DNA of 64,000 bases. Source: GCA-002708145 sp045562755. Lineage in GTDB: Bacteria > Chloroflexota > Dehalococcoidia > Lucifugimonadales > Lucifugimonadaceae. Numbering within the stretch: the first letter of the stretch is position 1; every line of letters begins with the position of its first letter. The notes under the pieces were generated by a model that saw only the letters and a list, made by a program, of their open reading frames with translations, ran no database searches and was not told the origin of the DNA. Shown piece by piece: positions 1-8,910 of this stretch. Location: positions 806,001-870,000 of the forward strand of contig JBJKVF010000006.1 of assembly GCA_045562755.1 (NCBI GenBank). The letters run 5' to 3'. Position numbers and translations under genes: made by a program.

Positions 1-202
1 AGCAAAATTAAGTATAGTTGGCACAGGTATGGAGAATTCGCCGGGATATGCAGCAAAAATGTTTTCTGTATTATCTACCTTGAGTGTAAATATTGATATG
101 ATTACTACATCTGAAATAAGAATAACCACAATAATAAATAAAAATGATGTTGAAAAATCAGTTATAGCTCTACATGATGCATTTGAGTTAGAAAAGCCCT
201 AG
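1..202 (+). CDS. lysC: Aspartate kinase, C-terminal fragment (5' end outside window)
   Basis: Reading from base 2 gives 66 residues ending at TAG 200-202. The fragment has the start AKLSIVGTGMENSPGYAAKM and the phrase DMITTSEIRIT, which is the C-terminal ACT domain of aspartate kinase. There it binds the feedback effector (lysine or threonine). The catalytic kinase part lies upstream of the window. The enzyme makes aspartyl phosphate, the first step towards DAP, lysine, methionine and threonine, so it links functionally to lysA at 6.5 kb. Which effector it senses cannot be told from this piece. Confidence 0.85.
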   Translation, partial: AKLSIVGTGMENSPGYAAKMFSVLSTLSVNIDMITTSEIRITTIINKNDVEKSVIALHDAFELEKP

Positions 203-221
203 ATTTATAAGGTAAATTTTT

Positions 222-968
222 TTGAAAAATATATATTTAAGTATAGTTATTCCTGCATACAATGAGGAACTAAGGATAGAAAGAACTATATCTAAGTTAG
301 TTAGATATTTCTCAAAATGTTCTTATAATTGGGAGATTATTGTAGTAGATGATGGATCGATTGATTCTACTTGTAAAATAGTTTCAAATTTAATTAAAAA
401 TAATTTTAGAATTAAATTGCTACAATTGGATCATCGAGGAAAAGGTTCAGCCGTAAGAAAAGGTATGTATGAATCTAGAGGTGAGTGGAAATTTTTATGC
501 GATGCTGATTTATCAATGGATATAGATAATTTTTCTAGGTTTTTATCAGATGATTTCACACCCACACATGATATTTGTATAGCATCAAGAGAAGTTGATG
601 GATCTAAAAGATTTAACGAGCCATTCATTAGACATATAAAAGGAAGACTCTTTAATTACGCAGTAAAAATTTTTACACTTAGAGGTATACAGGATACTCA
701 ATGTGGATTTAAGTTATTCTCTAAAAAGTCATCTAATATTTTATTTTCTAACCAGTCATTTAATGGCTGGGCTTTTGATGTTGAGATTTTAGTAATTGCT
801 AGGCAATCAGGGTTTACTATTGGAGAAATACCAATTAATTGGTATTATAAAGAAGGTTCAAAAATGACTTTAATTAAGGGCTTTCTAGCTGTAATTGATG
901 TATTTAAAATAGGATTGAGTAGTTATTTAGGAAAGTATCGAAACTTAGGGGTGAAAAAAAATGATTAA
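222..968 (+). CDS. Family 2 glycosyltransferase, dolichyl-phosphate beta-glucosyltransferase-like
   Basis: A 248-residue GT-A enzyme expected to transfer a sugar from a nucleotide sugar to a polyprenyl phosphate at the inner membrane face. Visible motifs are PAYNEE near residue 11, the nucleotide-binding DDGS at 43-46, DADL at 94-97, DTQCGFKLF at 158-166 and WAFDVE at 183-188. The last two are typical of the DPG-synthase branch rather than the DPM1 branch. The start is TTG at 222, just after lysC, with only a weak ribosome binding site. Its stop overlaps the next glycosyltransferase by 8 bases, so the two are probably co-translated. The actual sugar and lipid are not known. Confidence 0.8.
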   Translation: MKNIYLSIVIPAYNEELRIERTISKLVRYFSKCSYNWEIIVVDDGSIDSTCKIVSNLIKNNFRIKLLQLDHRGKGSAVRKGMYESRGEWKFLCDADLSMDIDNFSRFLSDDFTPTHDICIASREVDGSKRFNEPFIRHIKGRLFNYAVKIFTLRGIQDTQCGFKLFSKKSSNILFSNQSFNGWAFDVEILVIARQSGFTIGEIPINWYYKEGSKMTLIKGFLAVIDVFKIGLSSYLGKYRNLGVKKND

Positions 969-1689
969 CTCTCAGGATTTTATAGAAACAATCATAGTTA
1001 TTCCTACATATAATGAGGCAGATAACTTGCCCAAGATAGTTAAAGAAATATCAAGTTTAGGTATTAATAATATCGGATTTATAATTATCGATGACGCCTC
1101 TCCTGATGGTACAGGAAAAATTGCAGATAAAATATCTGATGAATTTCCAGGTTTTTTTAAAGTTATTCATAGAGAAGAAAAAATGGGATTAGGTACGGCC
1201 TATGTTGAAGGTTTTAAGTATGCTATTGAAAGTAGGGCTAGAAAAATCATCCAAATGGATGCAGATTTTTCTCATCCTCCAAAAGAGCTAATAAAAATTA
1301 ATGATTTGCTAGATAGTTCGGATATTGTTGTTGGATCTAGGTATATAGACAATGGAAGTGTAGATCCAAATTGGAGTTTATTAAGAAAATCTATAAGCTC
1401 CTTTGGTAATTTTGGCATAAGGCTATTAATGGGATTGGAAGTTCGAGATGTCACATCAGGATTTAAGGGCTACAACAGCTATATCTTTGATAAAGTTATC
1501 TTATCTAAATTAAAATTAAAAGGTTTTGGTTTCCAATCCGAAGTAGCTTATAGATGCCAAAAAAAACAATTTAAAATAATAGAGCATCCTTATATATTCA
1601 TTGATAGAAAATCAGGTAAGTCAAAAATGTCATTTAGCATAATAATAGAAGCTTTGTATAAGCTATTTATGATTAGAATTAGCAGCTAA
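961..1689 (+). CDS. Polyprenol monophosphomannose synthase-like glycosyltransferase (DPM1 family)
   Basis: A 242-residue family 2 glycosyltransferase resembling soluble dolichol-phosphate mannose synthase. It shows PTYNEADNLP at 15-24, DDASPDGT at 44-51, the metal-binding DADFSH at 100-105 and VTSGFKGY at 164-171. There is no C-terminal GtrA-type membrane domain, so it is the short DPM1-type form. It probably makes a lipid-linked mannose (or similar) donor for protein or envelope glycosylation. It overlaps the upstream glycosyltransferase by 8 bases and its 3' end overlaps the convergent sirtuin gene by 27 bases. Confidence 0.82.
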   Translation: MINSQDFIETIIVIPTYNEADNLPKIVKEISSLGINNIGFIIIDDASPDGTGKIADKISDEFPGFFKVIHREEKMGLGTAYVEGFKYAIESRARKIIQMDADFSHPPKELIKINDLLDSSDIVVGSRYIDNGSVDPNWSLLRKSISSFGNFGIRLLMGLEVRDVTSGFKGYNSYIFDKVILSKLKLKGFGFQSEVAYRCQKKQFKIIEHPYIFIDRKSGKSKMSFSIIIEALYKLFMIRISS

Positions 1690-2442
1690 TTCATTCTCTA
1701 AATCAACAAAAAAAGATTTAGCTTTAGAGTTTATAAAATAATCTGAAATTGTTGTTAATTTAGTTTTTTCAATATTTACCTCAATGATTTTTGCACCTTG
1801 AGATTTAGCAATCCAGAATAACCCACTCGCAGGTCTTACAGTAGCAGAAGTACCCACAGCGATTATTAGGTCAGATTTATCTATCTCTTGTCTAGAATTT
1901 TTCATTATATCTTTTGGAATTGGTTCTCCAAATAATACTGTATCAAACTTAACAGTACCACCACAAATTTCACATGGCTCAGGTGCGTAAACAGGCAAAT
2001 ATTCTCCTAAATCAATTCTTTTGTTACAACTAAGACACCTTAATCTTTTTCTATTCCCGTGAATTTCTATAACTTTTTTTGAGCCAGCAATTAGGTCTAG
2101 CCCATCAATATTTTGCGTAATTATACTTTTTATATATTTATTTTTTTCTAGCCAACAAAGGCTATAATGACCAAGATGAGGCTTTGCGTTTTTTAAGGAT
2201 TCTCTAAGTTCCATAATATGTTTATCTATTGTTAAATTTCTTCTATTATCCCACCATTTTGTTGGGTTTTTTTTAAAATCTGAAAAAGAATCCAATTTTG
2301 GTTGACCGTATTTAGTCCATATTCCTGAAGTTCCTCTAAACGGAGGTATCCCACTTTCTACTGACATACCTGCTCCAGTCATAACTACAGGGTAATTTGA
2401 TTCAGATAATAATGTTGCAATTTGATTAATTTTTTTTTTCAA
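1663..2442 (-). CDS. cobB: NAD-dependent protein deacylase, sirtuin family
   Basis: A 259-residue SIR2 enzyme that removes acyl groups from lysine using NAD+. The NAD-binding GAGMSVESGIPPFRG begins at residue 23, TQNIDGL lies at 109-115, the catalytic His is in HG at 128-129, and four zinc cysteines sit at 136, 139, 157 and 160. VLFGE at 169-173 is also conserved. Length and motifs match bacterial CobB/SrtN. The start ATG overlaps the recF stop by four bases (ATGA), so it is co-transcribed with recF. The gene symbol follows the family. Acetyl versus longer-acyl preference cannot be judged. Confidence 0.88.
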   Translation of the reverse strand: MKKKINQIATLLSESNYPVVMTGAGMSVESGIPPFRGTSGIWTKYGQPKLDSFSDFKKNPTKWWDNRRNLTIDKHIMELRESLKNAKPHLGHYSLCWLEKNKYIKSIITQNIDGLDLIAGSKKVIEIHGNRKRLRCLSCNKRIDLGEYLPVYAPEPCEICGGTVKFDTVLFGEPIPKDIMKNSRQEIDKSDLIIAVGTSATVRPASGLFWIAKSQGAKIIEVNIEKTKLTTISDYFINSKAKSFFVDLENELAANSNHK

Positions 2443-3605
2443 AATGTCTTTTTCTTTACTTTGCCAGAGTTAATATTATAAATATTAGATTCCTGTTTTA
2501 TATTATTTGGAAGCAATTCGGACTCTGTAACAGTTAATATTACTTGTTGATAATTTTTAAATATTTCCAGTATTGAATTACGGCGGTTTGGATCTAGCTC
2601 CGAGAGTATATCATCTAAGATAATAATCGGAACTCTTCCAGTTGTATTTTCTACAAAAATTGCTTCAGATAATTTAAGTGCAAATGCTATAGTTCTAGCT
2701 TGTCCTCGTGATGCATATTTCCCCGCTAACCTGTTATTAAATAGAATCTCTATATCATCTCTGTGTGGGCCATATACTGAAATTCCTTGTCTTACCTCAT
2801 TATCACTATTCTGAATCAGAGTTTCCAAAAATTTTGACTCAATCTCTTCATTAGATAATGAGTCAATTTCTATCTTTTGAGTTTCTTTTGAAGATGTAAT
2901 TTTTGTTTTGTATTTTAACTCAATTTCTTCTCCTCCACTTAATTCTATGTGATGATTTATTGAGTTTGAGCTAAGGAAAGATATTGATTTTCTTCTTAAG
3001 TCAATTATTTTTGATCCTTCATATGCCAAGCGTTCATTCCAAAAGGTAAGTTCTTTTTTATCTGATTTTTTTTCTCTTATACTTCTGAGTAACTTGTTTT
3101 TTTGAGCTATTACTCTTTTGTATCTTTGAATATCTTTTAAGTATGAGGGAACAGACTGCCCAATTAGAATATCAAGGTATCTTCTTCTTTTGCTTGGTCC
3201 TCCATATATTATTTCGATATCTTCCGCTTCAAAAAAAATACTATTGATGTTTCCTACAAAATCAAATGAATTACATTTAATGCCATTAATTCTTAGTCCT
3301 TTTCTAAATGATAAATCTTTATTTGAGGCATCTATATCTATTTGTGCCTGTGTTGTAATGTCTTCATTTCTAGAAATCCCTAGAATTTGCATGTGGCCGT
3401 TTTCCTCTAGCGTAAGCCAATTAATTAGCTCTTTATCACTAGATGATTTATGTGATTTTGCAATTGAAAGCATATAAATAGCCTCAAGCAAACTACTTTT
3501 TCCATGGCCATTGTTTCCATAAAATACGCTCAAGCCTTCAGATAGATTAAGTTCTGTGCTTAAATGGTTTCTAAATCCTAATATTTGTAATTTTGAGAGG
3601 TAAAT
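2439..3605 (-). CDS. recF: DNA recombination/repair ATPase RecF, apparent ATT start
   Basis: RecF is an SMC-like ATPase that helps load RecA at gaps. Walker A GNNGHGKSS, the signature SRGQARTIAFALKLSEA and Walker B IIILDDILSELDP are all present. The first conventional start in frame, TTG at 3531-3533, would delete the conserved N-terminal beta strands. In-frame sequence upstream reads YLSKLQILGFRNHLS, which matches the family's M-x-L-x-x-L-x-L-x-x-F-R-N opening. No ATG, GTG or TTG exists between the in-frame stop TAA (3612-3614) and 3533. ATT at 3603-3605, nine bases after AGGA (3615-3618), is the best start and gives 388 residues. ATC at 3609-3611 is the alternative. A sequence error is also possible. 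Confidence 0.85.
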   Translation of the reverse strand: MYLSKLQILGFRNHLSTELNLSEGLSVFYGNNGHGKSSLLEAIYMLSIAKSHKSSSDKELINWLTLEENGHMQILGISRNEDITTQAQIDIDASNKDLSFRKGLRINGIKCNSFDFVGNINSIFFEAEDIEIIYGGPSKRRRYLDILIGQSVPSYLKDIQRYKRVIAQKNKLLRSIREKKSDKKELTFWNERLAYEGSKIIDLRRKSISFLSSNSINHHIELSGGEEIELKYKTKITSSKETQKIEIDSLSNEEIESKFLETLIQNSDNEVRQGISVYGPHRDDIEILFNNRLAGKYASRGQARTIAFALKLSEAIFVENTTGRVPIIILDDILSELDPNRRNSILEIFKNYQQVILTVTESELLPNNIKQESNIYNINSGKVKKKTF

Positions 3606-3707
3606 TTTGATTTATCCTAATACTATTTACATATATATTTTAATAATATATTAACAAAATAATAAAGATTAAAATTACATTTGTAATTTAATTAGTTTGG
3701 AAATTTC

Positions 3708-4229
3708 ATGAATATAAAATCATATATATCTGATATATTGGATTTCCCATCTCCTGGGATTGTTTTTAGGGATATTAGTCCATTGATCGGTAATTACGAA
3801 GCCTTGAACTATGTTTTAGACAGTTTTGAAAACCATGCATTAAGTCTCGACTTTGATTGTATTGCTGCAATTGATGCTAGAGGCTTTATTTTTGGCTCCC
3901 CATTAGCAAATAGATTAAAAGTTCCATTTATACCAATCAGGAAACCTAGAAAACTCCCTCCTCCAACAAAGAGTATCAATTATAAGCTTGAATATGGAGA
4001 ATCAAGCTTAGAGTGTAAAGAAGATGCATTTAAGTCTTTAAAAAAAGTAATTATCATTGATGATTTATTGGCAACTGGTGGTACTTTAAATGCAGCTATT
4101 GAACTTATATCTAGTTTTAATACGACCGTAATTTCTGCAATGTTTGTGGTTGAATTATTATATTTAAATGGAAGGATTAATATACCAGAAAATATTGATT
4201 TAAATTGCCTGGTAACATATGAAAAATAA
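3708..4229 (+). CDS. apt: Adenine phosphoribosyltransferase
   Basis: A 173-residue purine salvage enzyme making AMP from adenine and PRPP. The N-terminus has DFPSPGIVFRDISPL (12-26), the flexible-loop region YKLEYGESSLECKEDAF lies near 92-108, and the PRPP-binding VIIIDDLLATGGT lies at 114-126. Length is normal for the family. It is divergent from recF across a 102-base AT-rich gap that must hold both promoters. The 3' end overlaps the following HAD gene by 11 bases, suggesting translational coupling. Confidence 0.92.
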   Translation: MNIKSYISDILDFPSPGIVFRDISPLIGNYEALNYVLDSFENHALSLDFDCIAAIDARGFIFGSPLANRLKVPFIPIRKPRKLPPPTKSINYKLEYGESSLECKEDAFKSLKKVIIIDDLLATGGTLNAAIELISSFNTTVISAMFVVELLYLNGRINIPENIDLNCLVTYEK

Positions 4230-4971
4230 ACGAAAAAAAACGCTATCATTTGATCTTTGGTTAACTTTAATTTATGAGTCAGATTTATCTGCAAATTCTG
4301 AAATAAGAAGAGACATAAGAAGTAAAAAAATTCAGAAAAAATTATCAAAAAACAATATAGATGTATCAATAGAAAAAATATCATCTTGTTTTAACAAAAT
4401 TTCAGACTCTATAACTGAGGGACATGAAAAGGGCTTTGATAGAAAGTTTATTCAATGGGTATCTAAAGGTGTAAATAATTTAGTTGTTGATACTGATAAA
4501 GTAACAGATAAATTAGTAAAAAATATAGCAGCAGTGATTGACGATGCTTTTTTAGAACATCCTCCACAGTTATTGGATGGTGTTTTGGATATGTTAAGTT
4601 TACTTAAAGAAAGATATAAGATAATTATGATCTCTAATACTGGACTTACCAGTCCAGAAGCTTATATAGAATGGTTTAAGAGGATTAATTTATATGATAA
4701 ATTTGATGAATTTTTCTTTTCAAATGAATTATCTTTAGCAAAACCATCAGAAAAACTATTTAAAATGGCGTTTAATTCAATAAATTCATTACCAGAAGAT
4801 GTTCTGCATATTGGAGATAACCCAAATACTGATATTTGTGGAGCGAAAAATGTAGGAGCGCATACAGTATTGATAAGTAATGGTATTACTTATCAATTTT
4901 CTTGCAAGCCTGATTTTTTTGTTGATTCAGTGATAGATGTAGAGCAAATAGTTAAAGAATGGGATATGTAG
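4219..4971 (+). CDS. HAD-superfamily hydrolase
   Basis: A 250-residue HAD hydrolase. Motif I reads FDLWLTL, with the nucleophile Asp12 but Trp at 14 where phosphatases usually carry the second, acid-base Asp. Motif II is MISNTG, the lysine of motif III lies in AKPSEKLF, and motif IV is GDNPNTDICGAKNVG. A non-Asp residue at the +2 site occurs in haloacid dehalogenases and in several uncharacterised phosphatase-like HADs, so the substrate class is open. The gene is tightly coupled to apt and abuts the convergent DUF1461 gene with no spacer. Confidence 0.8.
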   Translation: MKNKRKKTLSFDLWLTLIYESDLSANSEIRRDIRSKKIQKKLSKNNIDVSIEKISSCFNKISDSITEGHEKGFDRKFIQWVSKGVNNLVVDTDKVTDKLVKNIAAVIDDAFLEHPPQLLDGVLDMLSLLKERYKIIMISNTGLTSPEAYIEWFKRINLYDKFDEFFFSNELSLAKPSEKLFKMAFNSINSLPEDVLHIGDNPNTDICGAKNVGAHTVLISNGITYQFSCKPDFFVDSVIDVEQIVKEWDM

Positions 4972-5655
4972 TTATATTTTCCTAAGAATAATTAGATAAA
5001 TTGTGAATTCTATTACAGTAAAAATTCCTATAAATATTGTAGTTTCAAGGAAAAATCTTTGTGGAAACATGGCAATTAAATAATCAGTGTTTGGATTTAG
5101 TTGCCAAAGGTCATTACTAAAACTTATGAAATGAAATTGTCTAAATAGCCAAGTGAAATTTATAGAAGCTAATAATCCAAAAATAGTTAGGAGCGCTATA
5201 GTAGAATATGCAGAAATTTTGGAAATTTCAAGTAAATGTTTTGCACTTTTTTTTAATGATTTTATTGTAATTATAGTAAGTAAGAAATACAGAAATATGA
5301 TTACAGCTGAGTAATAGCTTGAAAATTTAGTTAATTTGATTAAATGTTTTACATCTTTCATATGAAGTATTTCTTTTTGATTGTATAAAGAATACCTAAT
5401 TTCATCTTCCACAATTATTAAGTCTAAATATTCCTCATTATTATTAAAATAAGATTTAATTTGTTTTGCTCCGCTATTTAATTGTTCAATATTTAGACCA
5501 GTTGATTTTTCTATCTGATTTCTATTCCAACCATAAGAATAAAGCCAATCAGAGTTTGTAATAAAAATTACATTAGTTGAGATAAAAAATATAGGTAATA
5601 TAATAATATAAAATATAGAAAGAAGTACTTGGATATTTTTTGTTTGAGAATACAT
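4972..5655 (-). CDS. TIGR01906/DUF1461-like integral membrane protein
   Basis: A 227-residue membrane protein with a transmembrane segment near the N-terminus (about 9-31) and three more after residue 110. The loop between them holds RYSLYNQKEILHMKDVKHL, which resembles the conserved ‘lyn..Ev.HM.DVk’ stretch of the DUF1461 family. Family function is unknown; members occur in Firmicutes, Actinobacteria and Chloroflexi. It stands alone, divergent from mazG and convergent with the HAD gene without spacing. Family assignment is by remembered motif only. Confidence 0.65.
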   Translation of the reverse strand: MYSQTKNIQVLLSIFYIIILPIFFISTNVIFITNSDWLYSYGWNRNQIEKSTGLNIEQLNSGAKQIKSYFNNNEEYLDLIIVEDEIRYSLYNQKEILHMKDVKHLIKLTKFSSYYSAVIIFLYFLLTIITIKSLKKSAKHLLEISKISAYSTIALLTIFGLLASINFTWLFRQFHFISFSNDLWQLNPNTDYLIAMFPQRFFLETTIFIGIFTVIEFTIYLIILRKI

Positions 5656-5704
5656 AAAGATTTAAAATATAACTTAAACTATTATAATTGAGAAAGATAA
5701 TAAA

Positions 5705-6469
5705 ATGCAGAAAGATACTCAAAATAAAGGTAATGGAATTGAATCATGTTTATCATTACTTAAATTAGTAGAATACTTAAGAAGCCCCTCAGGGTGTAAA
5801 TGGGACATGGAGCAAACTCATCAATCGCTGAGAAAAAATTTATTAGAAGAAACATATGAACTTTTAGATGCTATAGAAGAGAATAGTTCTGAAAAGATAA
5901 AAGAAGAATTAGGAGACATATTCATGCAGGTTTTATATCATTCAGATATAGCCCGTAGTAATTCAAAGTTTGATTTTTTCGAATTATGTGATTACGTTAG
6001 ATTAAAATTAATTAACAGGCACCCACATGTTTTTGAAGATAAAGATAACAACATGTCCTCTTCTGAAGTTGTAGATAATTGGGAGGATATAAAAAAAGAA
6101 GAAAAAATAAAAAAGAAGAAAAAATATTCTTTAGTTTCTGATATACCTGATAATCTCCCATCGCTTTCTTATGCCACATCTATAATAAAAAAGTCAAAAA
6201 AAGCTAAAATTCCTGTAAAATATCAAGAATTAGGTTTTAATATTGATGCAAAAAGTTTTGATTCTAAAGAAAAAGCTGGAAAAATTTTATTTTCATTAGT
6301 AAATATATTTGCTTCTAAAAATATTGATCCAGAATTAGCACTAAGAGATTATACAAAAAAGATCAAAGGAAAAATATTAAAAATGGAAAAATTGTCTAAA
6401 GATAAACCGATATCTGAATTAAGTGAAGTTCAGAAAGAAAAAATTTGGAAAAAATCAGTTGTTAAGTGA
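5705..6469 (+). CDS. mazG: Nucleoside triphosphate pyrophosphohydrolase MazG
   Basis: A 254-residue house-cleaning enzyme that hydrolyses (d)NTPs to monophosphates. The first MazG domain has LRSPSGCKWDMEQTHQSL near 25-42, then EETYELLDAIE and EELGDIFMQVLYHSDIA, whose Glu/Asp residues bind magnesium. The linker (about 125-150) is very lysine-rich. The second domain is recognisable (PSLSYATSIIKKSKKA) but shortened and lacks a clear second EExxE set, so activity probably rests on the first domain. It lies just upstream of lysA in the same orientation. Confidence 0.88.
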   Translation: MQKDTQNKGNGIESCLSLLKLVEYLRSPSGCKWDMEQTHQSLRKNLLEETYELLDAIEENSSEKIKEELGDIFMQVLYHSDIARSNSKFDFFELCDYVRLKLINRHPHVFEDKDNNMSSSEVVDNWEDIKKEEKIKKKKKYSLVSDIPDNLPSLSYATSIIKKSKKAKIPVKYQELGFNIDAKSFDSKEKAGKILFSLVNIFASKNIDPELALRDYTKKIKGKILKMEKLSKDKPISELSEVQKEKIWKKSVVK

Positions 6470-6481
6470 TTACTTTATAGT

Positions 6482-6487
6482 AGGAGG
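6482..6487 (+). promoter_or_regulatory. Strong ribosome binding site fixing the TTG start of lysA
   Basis: The sequence AGGAGG at 6482-6487 is followed five bases later by TTG at 6493. It is one of the few full Shine-Dalgarno matches in this window and decides the TTG start of lysA. Confidence 0.75.
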
Positions 6488-6492
6488 TAACT

Positions 6493-7821
6493 TTGAACTC
6501 TTTAAATGAATCTGAAATCTTACCATTTTCATCAGGTATAAGTCCCGATGGAGTGTTGGAAATTAATGGTCATGCCGTTGATGAATTAATTAAGAAATTT
6601 GGAAGCCCTCTTTATATCTATGATGAGGATACTATTAGAAAAATGTGTGCTGACTTTAGAGATAGCTTCCATAATTTTTATGAAAATTCTCACATTGAGT
6701 ATTCTTGTAAAGCTTTTGCAAATCCTTTTGTCAACAAGATTATTGATGAAGAAGGTTTATTCATGGATGTTGTTACAGGTGGAGAATTAGCTATTGCTAT
6801 ATCTAGTAATTTTCCTCCAAATAAATTAAATTTTCATGGAAATAATAAAGGTAATGATGAGCTAACTCAAGCAATAAGATATGGCGTAGAATATATAACG
6901 ATAGACTCTTTTGCTGAAATAAATCTACTTAACAATATTGCGGTTGATTTAGGAAAATTTCAAAAAGTTATGTTGCGACTATCACCAAGTATTGATCCTC
7001 ATACTCATCTCTTAACATCAACTGGAATTTTAGATTCGAAATTTGGATTCTCAATTGAAACTGGAGATGCTGAATTAGCAATAAAGCAAACTTTAGATAA
7101 ATCTAACCTAATTCTAGATGGAGTCCATTTTCATTTAGGCTCTCCAATATTTGAATTAGAACCATTTTCAGAAGCAATAGAATACGTTTTAAGTTTTTGT
7201 TCTGAAATGAGAGAAAATTACTCATTTAATCTAAAAAGATTTAGCCCAGGAGGAGGTTTTGCAATTGGATATCAAACGGAAAAAAAACCACCTGAAATAT
7301 CTGAATATGCAAAAGTTATTTCTGAATCTATAAAAATATCATGTGATAAACATAATCTCCGTTATCCTGAATTAATTGTTGAACCTGGTAGATCTATAAT
7401 TGGAAGGTCTGGGGTTGCAATATATACAGTAGGAGGTATAAAAAAAATTAAGGATGTTAGAACTTATGTAAGTGTTGATGGAGGTATGGGTGATAATATA
7501 AGACCAGCTTTATATCAATCAGAATACTCAGTTATTTCTGCAGGGAAAGTTACTGAAGAAAGAGATAGTTTGGTTACAATTGCCGGGAAATTTTGTGAGT
7601 CAGGAGACATTTTAGCTAAAGATGTTTATATACCTAGTCCAGAAGTAGGAGACCTAATTGCATTGCCCGCATCTGGTGCTTACAACTTGATGATGGCAAG
7701 CAATTATAATATGCAGACGAAACCTGCTGTAATTCTAATTAAGTCTGCATCCCAAGCTCCACATCTAATTAGTAGAAGAGAAACATACGATGACTTATTA
7801 AGGCTTAGTATTTTTGAGTAA
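6493..7821 (+). CDS. lysA: Diaminopimelate decarboxylase
   Basis: A 442-residue PLP enzyme that converts meso-diaminopimelate to lysine. The PLP lysine is Lys73 in YSCKAFAN. Further marks are HFHLGSPI, the glycine-rich SPGGGFAIGY, EPGRSIIGRSG and the active-site CESGD segment that contributes across the dimer. Length is normal for the alanine-racemase-fold decarboxylases. The TTG start is set by AGGAGG. The last bases overlap holB by 8, so lysA and holB are likely co-transcribed with mazG. Confidence 0.93.
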   Translation: MNSLNESEILPFSSGISPDGVLEINGHAVDELIKKFGSPLYIYDEDTIRKMCADFRDSFHNFYENSHIEYSCKAFANPFVNKIIDEEGLFMDVVTGGELAIAISSNFPPNKLNFHGNNKGNDELTQAIRYGVEYITIDSFAEINLLNNIAVDLGKFQKVMLRLSPSIDPHTHLLTSTGILDSKFGFSIETGDAELAIKQTLDKSNLILDGVHFHLGSPIFELEPFSEAIEYVLSFCSEMRENYSFNLKRFSPGGGFAIGYQTEKKPPEISEYAKVISESIKISCDKHNLRYPELIVEPGRSIIGRSGVAIYTVGGIKKIKDVRTYVSVDGGMGDNIRPALYQSEYSVISAGKVTEERDSLVTIAGKFCESGDILAKDVYIPSPEVGDLIALPASGAYNLMMASNYNMQTKPAVILIKSASQAPHLISRRETYDDLLRLSIFE

Positions 7822-8905
7822 AGAATTAAAAATTTTAGGTTGCAAGACATTTGGTCATAATCCAGCTTTGGACTTTATAAATAAGTCTCTTGTAATGTCT
7901 AAAACATCACATGCATATTTAATTATTGGGCCTGAAAATATAGGAAAGAAAACTTTAGCGGTTGATTTAGCTTCAATGTTATACTCAAAGCCAAGTAAAG
8001 ATATGTTTAATGAACAGCTTTTAATTGATATAAGCTCAGATGGGCAAAGATCTAGGATATTGAGAGGTAATCATAGTGACATAAAAATTATAGAAAGTGA
8101 TTCTGGTGAAACAGAAAAATCAAGTTTAATAATTTCCATTGATCAAATTAGAGAAATAATCAGAGATATCCATTTAAAACCTTTTGAAGGTGAAAAAAAA
8201 ATTTATATTATTAATCAAGCTCAAAATATGATGGAATCAGGCTATAATGCTATGTTGAAAATTTTAGAAGAGCCTCCTGCAGATGGTATCATTATACTTA
8301 CTGCACCAAGTATAAAATCTTTACCAAAAACTATAGTATCTAGATGCCAAGTAATAAGTTTAAATTATGTACAAAAGCAAAATATACAAAACTTTATTTT
8401 AGAAAAATTTGATATTGATGAAAGTAAAGCAGAGTTTATTTCTAGGATATCTAAGGGCAAGATTGGATTTGCAATAAAAGCTTGTACTGATCAAACAATT
8501 ATAGACGACTATTTTCAGACTATATTAAAATTTTCTGAAATTTTATCTGGCAACATTGATAAAAGATTTAATTATGCAAAAGAAATGTCTAGTATATTTA
8601 GGAAAAGTAAAAATCAGGTATATCAAGAATTATTTAGATGGTTAGATTTTTGGCGAGATGTACTCGTTTTAAAAAATGATTTAAGGGAACATATAGTTAA
8701 CCAAGAGTGGTATGATTTATTACTAAGCGTTTCCAAAGATATTGAAGAAAGAAAAATTATCTACATCATAAAAAAGATCAAAAATTCCTCAGAATTCTTA
8801 CAGCAAAATGGATCACCTCAGTTAATTTTTGAGGTTCTAATGATGGATTTACCTTTTATTAATAAAGATAAAATTTCTGATATTAAACCATCAATAATTT
8901 TTTGA
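7814..8905 (+). CDS. holB: DNA polymerase III delta' subunit (clamp-loader AAA+ protein)
   Basis: A 363-residue AAA+ protein of the HolB type. It has a Walker A-like GPENIGKKT at 39-47, the stretch NAMLKILEEPPADGIIILTA typical of clamp-loader subunits, and the SRC motif in KTIVSRCQVI. The C-terminal part is the helical collar domain. It acts in loading the sliding clamp on DNA. The TTG start at 7814 lies inside the lysA 3' end. It ends five bases before the convergent cvpA gene. Confidence 0.85.
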   Translation: MSKELKILGCKTFGHNPALDFINKSLVMSKTSHAYLIIGPENIGKKTLAVDLASMLYSKPSKDMFNEQLLIDISSDGQRSRILRGNHSDIKIIESDSGETEKSSLIISIDQIREIIRDIHLKPFEGEKKIYIINQAQNMMESGYNAMLKILEEPPADGIIILTAPSIKSLPKTIVSRCQVISLNYVQKQNIQNFILEKFDIDESKAEFISRISKGKIGFAIKACTDQTIIDDYFQTILKFSEILSGNIDKRFNYAKEMSSIFRKSKNQVYQELFRWLDFWRDVLVLKNDLREHIVNQEWYDLLLSVSKDIEERKIIYIIKKIKNSSEFLQQNGSPQLIFEVLMMDLPFINKDKISDIKPSIIF

Positions 8906-8910
8906 TTTTT

